Below, piece after piece: positions 1 through 7,709 of a DNA stretch of 64,000 nt. The stretch's first letter is position 1; each line of letters opens with the position of its first letter. The notes under the pieces are model-generated. The model did not search any database. It was not told the origin of the DNA and saw nothing but the letters and a program-made list of their open reading frames with translations. A program made the translations under genes and the position numbers. The DNA comes from Parafrankia irregularis (GTDB taxonomy: Bacteria > Actinomycetota > Actinomycetes > Frankiales > Frankiaceae): positions 496,001 to 560,000 of the forward strand of contig NZ_FAOZ01000002.1 of assembly GCF_001536285.1 (NCBI RefSeq), given 5' to 3'.

Positions 1-1
1 C

Positions 2-577
2 GACATCGCCGGAGCGGAGGCGGGCAACCCGCCGACCCGGCACCTCGACGCCTTCCAGTACATGCAGCGCGCGAACGGCCACTTCACGATCCACGCCGGG
101 GAGGCCTTCGGGCTCCCGTCCATCTGGGAGGCGCTGCAGTGGTGCAACGCCGACCGGCTCGGGCACGGCGTGCGCATCGTCGACGACATCACGGTCGACC
201 CCGACGGCAACGCGACGCTGGGCGATCTGGCCAGCTTCGTGCGGGACGTCCGTGTTCCGCTCGAGATGTGCCCATCGTCGAACGTGCACACGGGGGCGGC
301 GCCGAGCCTGGACCGCCACCCGATCGGCCTGCTGCGCGACCTGCGGTTCCGGGTGACGGTGAACACCGACAACCGGCTGATGAGCGGTGTCACCCTGTCC
401 AGCGAGTTCGCCGCCCTGGTCGAGACGTTCGGGTATGGCTGGCCGGACATCAGCTGGCTGACCATCAACGCGATGAAGTCGGCGTTCCTGCCGTTCGACC
501 AGCGCCTCATGTTGATCAACGACGTCATCAAGCCCGGTTTCGACGCGCTGACCCCGCCGGGCGCACCCGGAGCCTGA
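2..577 (+). CDS. add: Adenosine deaminase, C-terminal part (cut by window edge)
   Basis: C-terminal part of a metal-dependent adenosine deaminase, the cytoplasmic salvage enzyme that converts adenosine or deoxyadenosine to inosine and ammonia. The gene runs in from the left edge; only about 191 residues are present, so the N-terminal HxH metal motif cannot be checked. Seen are HAGEAFG (catalytic Glu and an active-site His), RLGHGVRI (conserved His), LEMCPSSN, and [10 protein letters not shown] with the metal-binding Asp in the form I associate with actinobacterial enzymes. The 3' end looks intact. Purine and pyrimidine salvage genes (punA, deoC, upp) lie within 15 kb, as add does in other actinobacteria. 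Confidence 0.95.
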   Translation, partial: DIAGAEAGNPPTRHLDAFQYMQRANGHFTIHAGEAFGLPSIWEALQWCNADRLGHGVRIVDDITVDPDGNATLGDLASFVRDVRVPLEMCPSSNVHTGAAPSLDRHPIGLLRDLRFRVTVNTDNRLMSGVTLSSEFAALVETFGYGWPDISWLTINAMKSAFLPFDQRLMLINDVIKPGFDALTPPGAPGA

Positions 578-654
578 CCGGGCGGGCAGCGGCGCCCGGC
601 CGGTGTGACCTGGGTGCCTGACCGGCGTGACCTGGATGTCCGGCCGGGCGTGAG

Positions 655-1260
655 ATGGTGGCGGCTATGGCTGATGACCCGGTCCGTGGTGCCGTCGCGG
701 GCCCGGACGGCGCGCTGCGCTGCCCGTGGGCGCTGTCGACGCCGCTGTACATCGACTACCACGACACGGAATGGGGCCGGCCGGTCCGGGACACCGTCGG
801 CCTGTTCGAGCGGATCACGCTGGAGGCGTTCCAGTCCGGGCTGTCCTGGCTGACGATCCTGCGCAAGCGGCCGGCGTTCCGGGCGGCCTTCGCCGGGTTC
901 GACCCAGCGACCGTCGCGGCGTTCGACGACCAGCGGGTCACGGAGCTGCTCGTGGACGCCGGCATCGTCCGGAACCGTCGCAAGATCGAGGCGACGATCA
1001 TGAACGCCCGCGCCGTGCTCGCCCTGGACGAACCGCTGGAGGACATCGTGTGGTCCTTCGCGCCGCCGTCGCCGGGCGCGGCTCCGCTGACGCTCGCCGA
1101 CGTCCCCGCGGTGACCGCCGAGTCGAAGGCCCTGGCCAAGGCATTGCGCGGGCGGGGCTTCGTCTTCCTCGGCCCGACCACCGCGTACGCGCTGATGCAG
1201 GCCTGCGGGCTGGTGGACGACCACCTCGACGGCTGCGTGGCGCGCGGTGTGACGGGCTGA
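655..1260 (+). CDS. tag: DNA-3-methyladenine glycosylase I
   Basis: Base-excision-repair enzyme that removes 3-methyladenine from alkylated DNA. The 201 residues match the Tag family over its full length (about 190). All four residues of the Tag zinc site are visible: Cys in RCPW near the N-terminus, His in YHDTEWG, and His and Cys in DDHLDGC near the C-terminus. The base-recognition Glu is in LEAFQSGLSW. A second in-frame ATG at 667 fits the usual Tag N-terminus as well as the first; neither has a convincing ribosome binding site. The gene stands alone, 77 bases after add, and converges with the kinase gene beyond. Confidence 0.95.
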   Translation: MVAAMADDPVRGAVAGPDGALRCPWALSTPLYIDYHDTEWGRPVRDTVGLFERITLEAFQSGLSWLTILRKRPAFRAAFAGFDPATVAAFDDQRVTELLVDAGIVRNRRKIEATIMNARAVLALDEPLEDIVWSFAPPSPGAAPLTLADVPAVTAESKALAKALRGRGFVFLGPTTAYALMQACGLVDDHLDGCVARGVTG

Positions 1261-1270
1261 GGCCGGCACC

Positions 1271-1319
1271 GCTTGAAGATCACGGGATTTTGGCTGTCCT
1301 GACGACCAGGATCGTCAAC
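1271..1319 (-). repeat. Copy 1 of a dispersed hairpin repeat
   Basis: Read on the minus strand this segment matches the roughly 50-base intergenic repeat found five more times in the window (13057, 13294, 38466, 48059, 59900). The core is an imperfect inverted repeat built on GGTCGTC-AG-GAC followed by CCAAAATCC, with a conserved GATCTTC tail. It lies between the convergent 3' ends of tag and the PfkB kinase gene, where it could act as a two-way terminator. Role is inferred. Confidence 0.7.
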
Positions 1320-1330
1320 TCCTGCTCGGC

Positions 1331-1364
1331 GGCAGTCGTCGGGCGGGGGCAGTCGTCGGGCGGG
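1331..1364. repeat. 17-base perfect tandem duplication
   Basis: GGCAGTCGTCGGGCGGG occurs twice head to tail immediately downstream of the PfkB kinase stop codon and beside hairpin repeat copy 1. It is a small local duplication with no evident function. Confidence 0.7.
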
Positions 1365-1366
1365 CG

Positions 1367-2545
1367 TCAGGTCATCCAGCTCCGCGGGCCGAAGGTCTGC
1401 ACGGAGCGGGCCGCGACCCGGGAGGCCTCGCCGAGCGAGGAGACCAGCTCGTCGGTCGCGATCGCGCCGTGGGCCACCATCCAGGCGAAGGCGCCGTGGA
1501 AGATGTCGCCCGCGCCCAGAGTGTCGCGGGCGGTGACGACGGGTGGCAGCACGTAGCCGCGCCGGTCCTTCGTCGCCCAGCGAATCGGGCCCGGCCCGTC
1601 CGTGACGGCGACGAAGAAGGGGCCGTAGTGCAACAGCAGGTCCAGGATGTCCGCGCCGGGGTCGAAGCCGGGCGGTCGGAACGCGGTGGAGCAGATCACC
1701 ACGTCGACCAGCGGCAGGATCCGCTCGGTGCCCGGCTTCCAGCTTCCGCCGTCAAGCAGGACCGGCGGCCCGCCGCGCCGTAGCGACCGGAGCAGGCCGA
1801 TCGCGGCGTCCACCTGGTGGCCGTCGACGAGCACGACGTCGGCGTCGGCGACGGCGGCCGCGGCGGCGGTGTTCGCCGTGCACCGCGGCACCATCCCGTG
1901 CGTCGAGGCCACCGCGCGCTCGCCGGTCACGGAGGTGACCATGACCGCCGACATCGGCAGGGCGAACGAGCTTCCCGGGCTGGCCGGGCCGTTGCCGACG
2001 GTCCCGGCCACGCCGCCGTCGCCGGTCACGGCGGTGTTCGCAGCGGCGGCGCGACCGCGCCCGAAGGAGCCGGCCTGGCCTGGGACGACCAGGCCGCCGT
2101 TCTCGACAGCACCGGGATGACCGGTTCCGGTGACCTTGGCGCGCATGACGGCTCCGGTGGTGGCGGGCGGGCCGTACTTGGCCCGGATGCCGCTCGCACG
2201 GGTTCCAGGCGGCAGATGCGGGGCTCCGACCTGGCCCAGGTGCTGGCCCGCTCCGCCCGCCCCGCCGGCCGGGTCGCCGGCGGTCTGCTCGGGCACCAGC
2301 TCGAGGTGGCGGATCCGGTGGCGGGCGAGATCCGCGTGCACCAGCGCGGCCGCGGGGGAGGTGCCGATCGCGCTCACCAGGCAGGGGCGCCCGCCGAGGT
2401 ACGCGAACGTCACCGCCGCGTTCGTCGCGGGACCGCCGGCATTCATGGCGAAATCCCGGGCCACGCACTTCTCGTCGGCGCCTGGCAGCTGGTCGACGAG
2501 GTAGACCGAATCAAGCGTCGTCAGGCCGACGAAGACGCCTTTCAT
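1367..2545 (-). CDS. PfkB-family carbohydrate/nucleoside kinase with low-complexity insertion
   Basis: ATP-dependent sugar or nucleoside kinase of the PfkB/ribokinase fold; substrate not identifiable. The N-terminus (GLTTLDSVYLVDQLP) and NAGGPATNAAVTFAYLG are the substrate-binding part, and DTLGAGDIFHGAF near residue 341 is the PfkB signature with catalytic Asp in GAGD. At 392 residues it is 80-100 longer than usual: residues about 92-195 (positions about 1960-2270) are a Gly/Ala/Pro-rich stretch without recognisable fold, inserted after the first strands of the domain. The frame stays open and the catalytic motifs are intact, so it reads as an expansion and not a broken gene. It is separated by 39 bases from the lpdA-like gene upstream on the same strand and may be cotranscribed with it. 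Confidence 0.85.
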   Translation of the reverse strand: MKGVFVGLTTLDSVYLVDQLPGADEKCVARDFAMNAGGPATNAAVTFAYLGGRPCLVSAIGTSPAAALVHADLARHRIRHLELVPEQTAGDPAGGAGGAGQHLGQVGAPHLPPGTRASGIRAKYGPPATTGAVMRAKVTGTGHPGAVENGGLVVPGQAGSFGRGRAAAANTAVTGDGGVAGTVGNGPASPGSSFALPMSAVMVTSVTGERAVASTHGMVPRCTANTAAAAAVADADVVLVDGHQVDAAIGLLRSLRRGGPPVLLDGGSWKPGTERILPLVDVVICSTAFRPPGFDPGADILDLLLHYGPFFVAVTDGPGPIRWATKDRRGYVLPPVVTARDTLGAGDIFHGAFAWMVAHGAIATDELVSSLGEASRVAARSVQTFGPRSWMT

Positions 2546-2584
2546 GCGCCCATTATCCGGCCTGCGCCGGAGTGGCAGGCCTGT

Positions 2585-4036
2585 TCAGGCGGGGGTGTCG
2601 AACCCGGCGAACAGGTCGCGAGGCCGCAGGACCCGGGCCGCTTCGGTGATGGAACCGGACAAGGAGGGATAGATCGAGAAGGTGTGTGCGATCTGGTCCA
2701 CGGTGAGACCGTTCTCCACCGCGATGGAAATTGAGAGGATTAGTTCACTTGCACGCGGAGCGACGATGACGCCACCGAGCACGCTGCCACTTCCGGGCCG
2801 ACAGAACAACTTCACGAAACCATCCGATATCCCCATCATCTTCGCTCGGGGATTGCGGGCCAGTGGCACCGTGGTGACCTCGGCGGCGATCGCGCCGGAG
2901 TCCTTCATCCGCTGCGTCACGCCCACCGTGGCGATCTCGGGCTCGGTGAAGATGTTCGAGGAGACGGTGCCCAGCCGCAGCGGGGTGACCGCCTCGCCCA
3001 GCGCGTGCCACATCGCGATGCGCCCCTGCATGGCCGCCACCGAGGCCAGCGGGAGCACCCCGGTGCAGTCACCGGCCGCGTACACGCCGGGAACCGACGT
3101 CCGTGACATGCGGTCGACCACGATGTGGCCACCCGAGCCGAGGCGCACGCCGACCTCGGTGAGCCCGAGGCTCTTCGTCCGTGGGACCGAGCCCACCGCC
3201 ATCAGGGCGTGGCTGCCGGTCACGGCCCTGCCGTCGGTCAGCTCCACGAGCACACCGTCACCGATCCGCCGCACGGACGCGGCGCGGGAGCGGTTGAGCA
3301 CCTGGATGCCACGACGGACGAAGACGTCCTCGATCACGCGGGCGGCGTCGGAGTCCTCACCGGGCAGCACCCGCTCGCGGGAGGACACCAGGGTCACCTC
3401 CGCGCCCAGCGCACGGTAGGCGCTCGCGAACTCGGCGCCGGTCACCCCGGAGCCCACGACCACCAGGTGCTCCGGGATCTCCTTCAGGTCGTACAGGTGA
3501 CGCCAGGTGAGGATGCGTTCGCCGTCCGGCTCGCAGCCGGGGACCTCGCGGGGTGAGGCACCGGTCGCGACCAGCACGACGTCGCCGACGAAGGTCTCAC
3601 CGTCCGCGGTCTCGACGGCGTGCGGGCCGACCAGCCGCCCGGTGCTGTGCACCACGTGGACGTGCTCGCGCTCGAGGTGGTGGCGGATGTCGGCGGACTG
3701 CGCCAGGGCCAGCGCCCGCACCCGCTCGTTGACCTGCTCGGGATCCACCGACACCACGTCGGGCGGGGTGAGGTGCGGCGGCTCGGTCAGCTCCCAGCTG
3801 CCGACCTCGGCACCGGGGTCGGCATGCGGACGGACCCCGAGCGCCGGTGCCATCGCGAAGTTCGTCATCGTCTCCGAGGTCGCGATGAGAGCCTTGGACG
3901 GAACGCAGTCGGTCAGGACGCAGGCGCCGCCGATGCCGTCGGAGTCGATCACGGTCACCGTGGCGCCTAGCGACGCGGCGACCAGGGCTGCCTCGTAGCC
4001 CCCCGGCCCGCCGCCGAGGATGACGATTCGCGTCAC
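2585..4036 (-). CDS. lpdA: NAD(P)H-quinone dehydrogenase / flavoprotein disulfide reductase (LpdA-like)
   Basis: Two-dinucleotide-fold flavoprotein of the disulfide reductase family, closest in remembered sequence to mycobacterial LpdA (Rv3303c), an NAD(P)H:quinone oxidoreductase and not a pyruvate dehydrogenase E3. FAD site: ILGGGPGGYEAALVA at the N-terminus and GVYAAGDCTGVLPLAS. NAD site: VVVGSGVTGAEFASAY. Cys39 and Cys44 in GGACVLTDCVPSK form a CxxxxC pair, whereas the His-Glu dyad of true lipoamide dehydrogenases is absent: the C-terminal block reads YPSLSGSITEAARVL. The 483 residues are full length. The gene diverges from the cyclotransferase gene, with an inverted repeat between them. 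Confidence 0.88.
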   Translation of the reverse strand: MTRIVILGGGPGGYEAALVAASLGATVTVIDSDGIGGACVLTDCVPSKALIATSETMTNFAMAPALGVRPHADPGAEVGSWELTEPPHLTPPDVVSVDPEQVNERVRALALAQSADIRHHLEREHVHVVHSTGRLVGPHAVETADGETFVGDVVLVATGASPREVPGCEPDGERILTWRHLYDLKEIPEHLVVVGSGVTGAEFASAYRALGAEVTLVSSRERVLPGEDSDAARVIEDVFVRRGIQVLNRSRAASVRRIGDGVLVELTDGRAVTGSHALMAVGSVPRTKSLGLTEVGVRLGSGGHIVVDRMSRTSVPGVYAAGDCTGVLPLASVAAMQGRIAMWHALGEAVTPLRLGTVSSNIFTEPEIATVGVTQRMKDSGAIAAEVTTVPLARNPRAKMMGISDGFVKLFCRPGSGSVLGGVIVAPRASELILSISIAVENGLTVDQIAHTFSIYPSLSGSITEAARVLRPRDLFAGFDTPA

Positions 4037-4129
4037 GTGAGGTCCTCCCTGAGCTCGCGGTACCCCTCTAGTTTGCCCCTCTTCCGACGTCCCTCTCGTT
4101 CCGGTTCGGTCGGCTCCGTAGTATCTCCA

Positions 4130-4159
4130 CCGACGTCGGACGACCTGATGTGACGTCGG
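4130..4159. promoter_or_regulatory. Inverted repeat in divergent lpdA / cyclotransferase control region
   Basis: CCGACGTC and GACGTCGG form perfect 8-base arms separated by 14 bases, each containing the palindrome GACGTC. It sits about 95 bases upstream of the lpdA start and about 100 upstream of the cyclotransferase start. A dimeric regulator could bind both halves; no regulator is identified. Confidence 0.35.
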
Positions 4160-4257
4160 TTCATCCCGTGACCCACCCCCGTGACGCCGGCGGCCACTCC
4201 CGGCGTGGCAGCACCCCGCGTCAACACACCTGGCGGGGAGATCGGAAGACCCCGACG

Positions 4258-4698
4258 ATGACGAAGTACGCCGCCTACGCGAGCAACCTCGATCCGACGC
4301 ACATGAAGGAACGTGCGCCGCACTCCCCGGTGATCGGTACCGGGTGGATCAGGGGTTGGCGCCTGACCTTCGGCGGTGAGAACGTCGGTTGGGATGGCGC
4401 GCTCTCGACCATCGTCGAGGCGCCGGGCTCCCACGTGTACGTGCTCCTCTACGACCTCGATCGTTACGATCTGGAGCGTCTCGATGTCTGGGAGGGGGCG
4501 GACACCGGCCTCTACACCCGGATCCGGGTACGGGTGTCCACTCTGGACGGTGAGAGCCTGGCCTGGACGTACGTCCTGAACGCCTACGAGGGCGGGCTGC
4601 CGTCACGCAACCACGTCGACAAGATCGCCGATGCCGCGGAGAAGGCGGGCGCGCCGTCCGAATACGTCTCCGAGCTGCGGAGCCGCCCGATCGCATGA
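4258..4698 (+). CDS. Gamma-glutamylcyclotransferase-family protein
   Basis: Small (146-residue) protein of the gamma-glutamylcyclotransferase/AIG2 fold, which in characterised members releases 5-oxoproline from gamma-glutamyl compounds. The N-terminus KYAAYASNLDPTHM is the family's substrate-binding loop (usually YxAYGSN), followed by the beta-barrel and VWEGADTGLY. The reading frame is open upstream to 4150, but the added residues are Arg/Pro-rich and unlike the family, and the ATG at 4258 places the conserved motif at the start; a GGGGAG lies some 20 bases upstream. In actinobacteria a gene of this kind commonly sits beside lpdA. Substrate is unknown. Confidence 0.82.
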   Translation: MTKYAAYASNLDPTHMKERAPHSPVIGTGWIRGWRLTFGGENVGWDGALSTIVEAPGSHVYVLLYDLDRYDLERLDVWEGADTGLYTRIRVRVSTLDGESLAWTYVLNAYEGGLPSRNHVDKIADAAEKAGAPSEYVSELRSRPIA

Positions 4699-4830
4699 CC
4701 CACGGCGGCCACCGGCACCAGCCGCCCGCCGGCGCGGCACCGGTGCCAGCCGCGGACTGGCACCGGCCGTCCACCGGCGCTGGAGCCAGCCGCTGACCGG
4801 TGGCCGGCACCAGCGGGCTACCGGCGCCGG

Positions 4831-4856
4831 CCCGGGCCCGTCGTGGCGGGCCCGGG
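4831..4856. terminator. GC-rich hairpin between convergent genes
   Basis: CCCGGGCCCG and CGGGCCCGGG form perfect 10-base arms around a 6-base loop, between the 3' ends of the cyclotransferase gene (+) and the amidohydrolase gene (-). There is no T-tract, as is common for actinobacterial hairpin terminators; it could serve both directions. Confidence 0.55.
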
Positions 4857-4862
4857 AGCCGC

Positions 4863-6119
4863 TCAGGTGAGGGGTTCCTCCATGCTCGCCGGGTCGGTGT
4901 AGCGGTCGAGCAGCTCGCACGCCGCGGTGGAGAGAAATCGCACACCGACGCCGATGGCCTGTTCGTCCACGTCGAAGCTGCCCTGGTGCAGGTCGTAGGT
5001 GGGGCCACCGGGGGTGCGGGTGCCGAGCCGGGCGAGGGCACCGGGCACATGGGTGAGATACCAGCCGAAGTCCTCACCGCCCAGCGACTGGGCGACCGAC
5101 GTCGCCGCCTCGTGCCCGAACACCGCGTCGACGACCGCGCCGAACGCGTCGACGACGGCGGCGTTGTTGACCACCGGGGGAACGCCACGGACGTAGTCGA
5201 TGGCGATCTGCGCCCCGTACGGCGCGACGATCTGCTCGGCGAGCCGCTCGAGCAGCTCCGGGGTCTCCTCCCAGGTCTCGCGGGACAGCGTGCGGATCGT
5301 CCCCCGCAGCTTGCCGGTGCGCGGGATGGCGTTGGTGACCGTGCCGGCCTGCACCAGGCCCCAGACCAGCGACAGCGCTGAGCGGGGATCGACCCGCCGG
5401 GAGAGCGCGGCGGGCAGGTCGACGGCGAGCCGGGCCAGCGTGTAGACCAGATCCACCGTGTTCTGCGGGCGTGACGTGTGGCCGCCCGGCCCGGCCAGCG
5501 TGATCTCCACCGCGTCCGCGGCCGAGGTGATCGGGCCGGAGCGCAGCCCGATCATCCCCGCGTCGAGCGCCGGGTCGCAGTGCATCGTGATCGCGGCGGT
5601 CACCGGCTTGAGGGCGCCGGCGTCGATCACGTCCAGCGCGCCCCCGGGCATGGTCTCCTCCGCCGGCTGGAACAGCAGGCGGACGGTGCCGGGCAGCGGG
5701 TGCGCCCGGGCGTAGGCGGCGAGGGCGAGGCCGGCGCCGAGGGTGACCGTCGTGTGGACGTCGTGGCCGCACGCGTGCGCGATGCCGGGCACCGTCGACC
5801 GGTACGGGACGTCCTTGACGTCGGGCAGGGGCAGCGCGTCCAGGTCGGCCCGCAGCATCACGACCGGGGCGTCGGCGTCCACCCCCGGGCCGATGTCGCA
5901 CCACAGGCCTGGCACGTCGGGGAAGCGCTGCGGGCTCAGCCCGGCGGCGAGCAGGCGTTCCTCGACAACGCGGGTCGTGCGGTGCTCCTGCCGGCCGAGC
6001 TCGGGGTGTGCGTGCAGATCACGGCGCAGCTGGATCAGGTCGTTCTCGTGCTCCGCCAGCCAGACCGCCGCGGCGGGCGCCATCGCCGCGGCGGTCCTGT
6101 GTGTCATGTCCGATGTCAT
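4863..6119 (-). CDS. M20-family amidohydrolase (AmiA1-like)
   Basis: Zinc-dependent amidohydrolase of peptidase family M20D, which hydrolyses N-acyl or N-carbamoyl amino acids and related amides; the substrate cannot be read from sequence. Metal and catalytic motifs are in order: LRADLDALPL, HACGHDVHTT (Cys117 and His119 metal-site residues), QPAEE (catalytic Glu), the dimerisation-domain motif GGHTSRPQ, and SLGGEDFGWY near the C-terminus. At 418 residues it is the usual length. The position between lpdA and punA corresponds to amiA1/amiB1 in the mycobacterial block. It is followed on the same strand after 38 bases of gap by nothing upstream but ybdK, so the two may form a unit. Confidence 0.88.
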   Translation of the reverse strand: MTSDMTHRTAAAMAPAAAVWLAEHENDLIQLRRDLHAHPELGRQEHRTTRVVEERLLAAGLSPQRFPDVPGLWCDIGPGVDADAPVVMLRADLDALPLPDVKDVPYRSTVPGIAHACGHDVHTTVTLGAGLALAAYARAHPLPGTVRLLFQPAEETMPGGALDVIDAGALKPVTAAITMHCDPALDAGMIGLRSGPITSAADAVEITLAGPGGHTSRPQNTVDLVYTLARLAVDLPAALSRRVDPRSALSLVWGLVQAGTVTNAIPRTGKLRGTIRTLSRETWEETPELLERLAEQIVAPYGAQIAIDYVRGVPPVVNNAAVVDAFGAVVDAVFGHEAATSVAQSLGGEDFGWYLTHVPGALARLGTRTPGGPTYDLHQGSFDVDEQAIGVGVRFLSTAACELLDRYTDPASMEEPLT

Positions 6120-6157
6120 CTACCGGGCCCAGGCCCTCCGCCGAATTCGTCGGCCAG

Positions 6158-7306
6158 CTACCCGGGGGTCACTGGCCGCCCCATGTTCATCTCGGCGAGC
6201 AGCGTATCGACCACGGCGGTAAGGTCTCCGCCGGCCCGCCGGGCCGCGGTCTCCTGCCGGGCGTGGCTGGCACCATCCGCCAGGATTCGGTGGACGCTGC
6301 CGAGCTCCTCGGCGCAGCCGAGCCGGCGGGCGACCGGGAGAAGGTCGTCGACGAGGTCCTCGATCTCGGTGCGCACCGGGCGGACCCCGCCGTGGTCATC
6401 CACGACGATCTCAGCGTCGAGCCCGTAGCGGGCGGCCCGCCACTTGTTCTCCTGAACCACCCAGCGGTGCGGCGCCGGCAGTGTGTAACCACGGTCGAGC
6501 TGGGTGTTCATCCGGTCGACGAGGCACTGGGCCAGGGCCGCGACCGCCCCGATCTCCATCAGGGTCGGCAGGCCGTCGCAGATGCGCAGCTCCACCGTGC
6601 CGAAGTTCGGGTGTGGGCGGATATCCCACCACACCTCACGGATCGTCTCGATCGTCCCGGACGTGACCAGGGTTTCCATGAACTGCTCGAAGGCGGCCCA
6701 GTCGTGCAGCGGATACGGCAGCCCGGCGGTCGGCAGGCTCTCGAAGATCTGGGAGCGTGATGACGCGAGCCCGGTGTGCGTGCCCTTCCAGTACGGCGAC
6801 GACGCCGACAGGGCGAGAAAATGCGGAATGTACGACATCAGGGCGTTCACGATCGGCATCGCCTTCGCCGGCGAGCGGACACCCACGTGTACGTGCACCC
6901 CGAAGATGAGGAGCCGGCGGGCCAGCCACTGCATCTGCGCCACCAGCCGGCTGTAGCGGTCGTCGGTGGTTATGCGCTGCGTCGTGTAGTCGCTGAAGGG
7001 ATGAGTTCCGGAGCACATCAGGCCGAGGCCGCGCCGTTCCGCCAGGTCACGCAGCGGGTCGACGGTTCCACTCAGGTCCGCGAGCGCCTCCGGGACGGAT
7101 CCGCACACCCCGGTGATCACTTCGATCGTGGACTCGAAGAGTTCGTGCTTGGCCTTCGCCGCCGCTTCCTCGCCGACCTTCCCGCGCAGGTCCTCGAGGA
7201 TCTCGGTCGCGCCGCAACGCAGATGGCGGCTCTGCAGGTCGACGAGTTCCAGCTCCCACTCGATTCCCAGGCTAGAACTCGGCGACGAAACGAAGGGAAT
7301 GTGCAC
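6158..7306 (-). CDS. ybdK: Carboxylate-amine ligase, YbdK / glutamate-cysteine ligase type 2
   Basis: ATP-dependent carboxylate-amine ligase of the YbdK (GCS2) family; members have weak glutamate-cysteine ligase activity and the true substrate is often unknown. The N-terminal LGIEWELELVD (metal/ATP-binding Glu residues), FGVHVHVGV and WWDIRPHPNFGTVELRICD are the family's active-site blocks. The 382 residues match the family. The start chosen is the ATG giving MHIPFVSSPSSSLGIEWE, close to the first motif. It lies just upstream of the amidohydrolase on the same strand (38-base gap) and its own promoter should lie in the less GC-rich stretch around 7480-7560. Confidence 0.85.
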   Translation of the reverse strand: MHIPFVSSPSSSLGIEWELELVDLQSRHLRCGATEILEDLRGKVGEEAAAKAKHELFESTIEVITGVCGSVPEALADLSGTVDPLRDLAERRGLGLMCSGTHPFSDYTTQRITTDDRYSRLVAQMQWLARRLLIFGVHVHVGVRSPAKAMPIVNALMSYIPHFLALSASSPYWKGTHTGLASSRSQIFESLPTAGLPYPLHDWAAFEQFMETLVTSGTIETIREVWWDIRPHPNFGTVELRICDGLPTLMEIGAVAALAQCLVDRMNTQLDRGYTLPAPHRWVVQENKWRAARYGLDAEIVVDDHGGVRPVRTEIEDLVDDLLPVARRLGCAEELGSVHRILADGASHARQETAARRAGGDLTAVVDTLLAEMNMGRPVTPG

Positions 7307-7650
7307 CGCGGCTCCTCCGGGTGAGCGGGCACGCCGGTGGGCGAACCCGGAACTCGGGCAGCGAGCTCTCCGGGCTGGTTACCCAGACCGCGCGGCCGTA
7401 TCCCCGCCGACGACGGCGGAAGGGACCACTTTGTTGGCCCCCGCCGGACCGTGCGCACGCCAGTTCCCGGATCAGCTCCAACTCGGAGTCATATTAAGGT
7501 CACATTTCGTGCTTTGCATAGAAGGAATTTCGGACCCATCGCCTTTTTTGCGTCACGACATGATGAGACGTCCGAGGTCGTGGCCGTGGTGCGGGCGAGC
7601 GACCGTGACAAGAAAGGGGGTGCGAAGGGGGTGCGGAGGGGAAGGGTGAG
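7307..7650. other. Intergenic region upstream of ybdK
   Basis: No gene recognised. The part around 7490-7560 is strikingly AT-rich for this genome (it contains CATATTAAGG and a run of six T), which suits a promoter for ybdK reading leftwards, but no pair of -35 and -10 boxes with good spacing was found. The right end carries GGGGTGCGAAGGGGGTGCGG-type direct repeats of about 10 bases. Confidence 0.4.
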
Positions 7651-7684
7651 GGGTGCGCGGCTGCCGCGCACCCGCGGGTGCGCG
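7651..7684. terminator. Overlapping hairpins downstream of aspS
   Basis: GGGTGCGCGG-CTG-CCGCGCACCC is a perfect 10-base stem with a 3-base loop (7651-7673), and it overlaps a perfect 20-base palindrome, CGCGCACCCGCGGGTGCGCG (7665-7684). Both lie 26-60 bases beyond the aspS stop codon and are the likely transcription end of aspS. Between them and aspS a 19-base segment containing the stop codon is duplicated. Confidence 0.6.
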
Positions 7685-7709
7685 GCAGCGTCAGGAGGCC
7701 GCGGCAGCG

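Noticed and set aside
2585-4036. Dihydrolipoamide dehydrogenase of the pyruvate dehydrogenase complex
   Set aside because: The C-terminal His-Glu catalytic dyad is missing and no 2-oxoacid dehydrogenase genes are nearby; LpdA-type quinone reductase fits better.
7307-7709. tRNA or small RNA gene in the AT-richer gap next to aspS
   Set aside because: No T-loop (GGTTCGAxTCC) or acceptor stem could be found; only terminator-like hairpins are clear.
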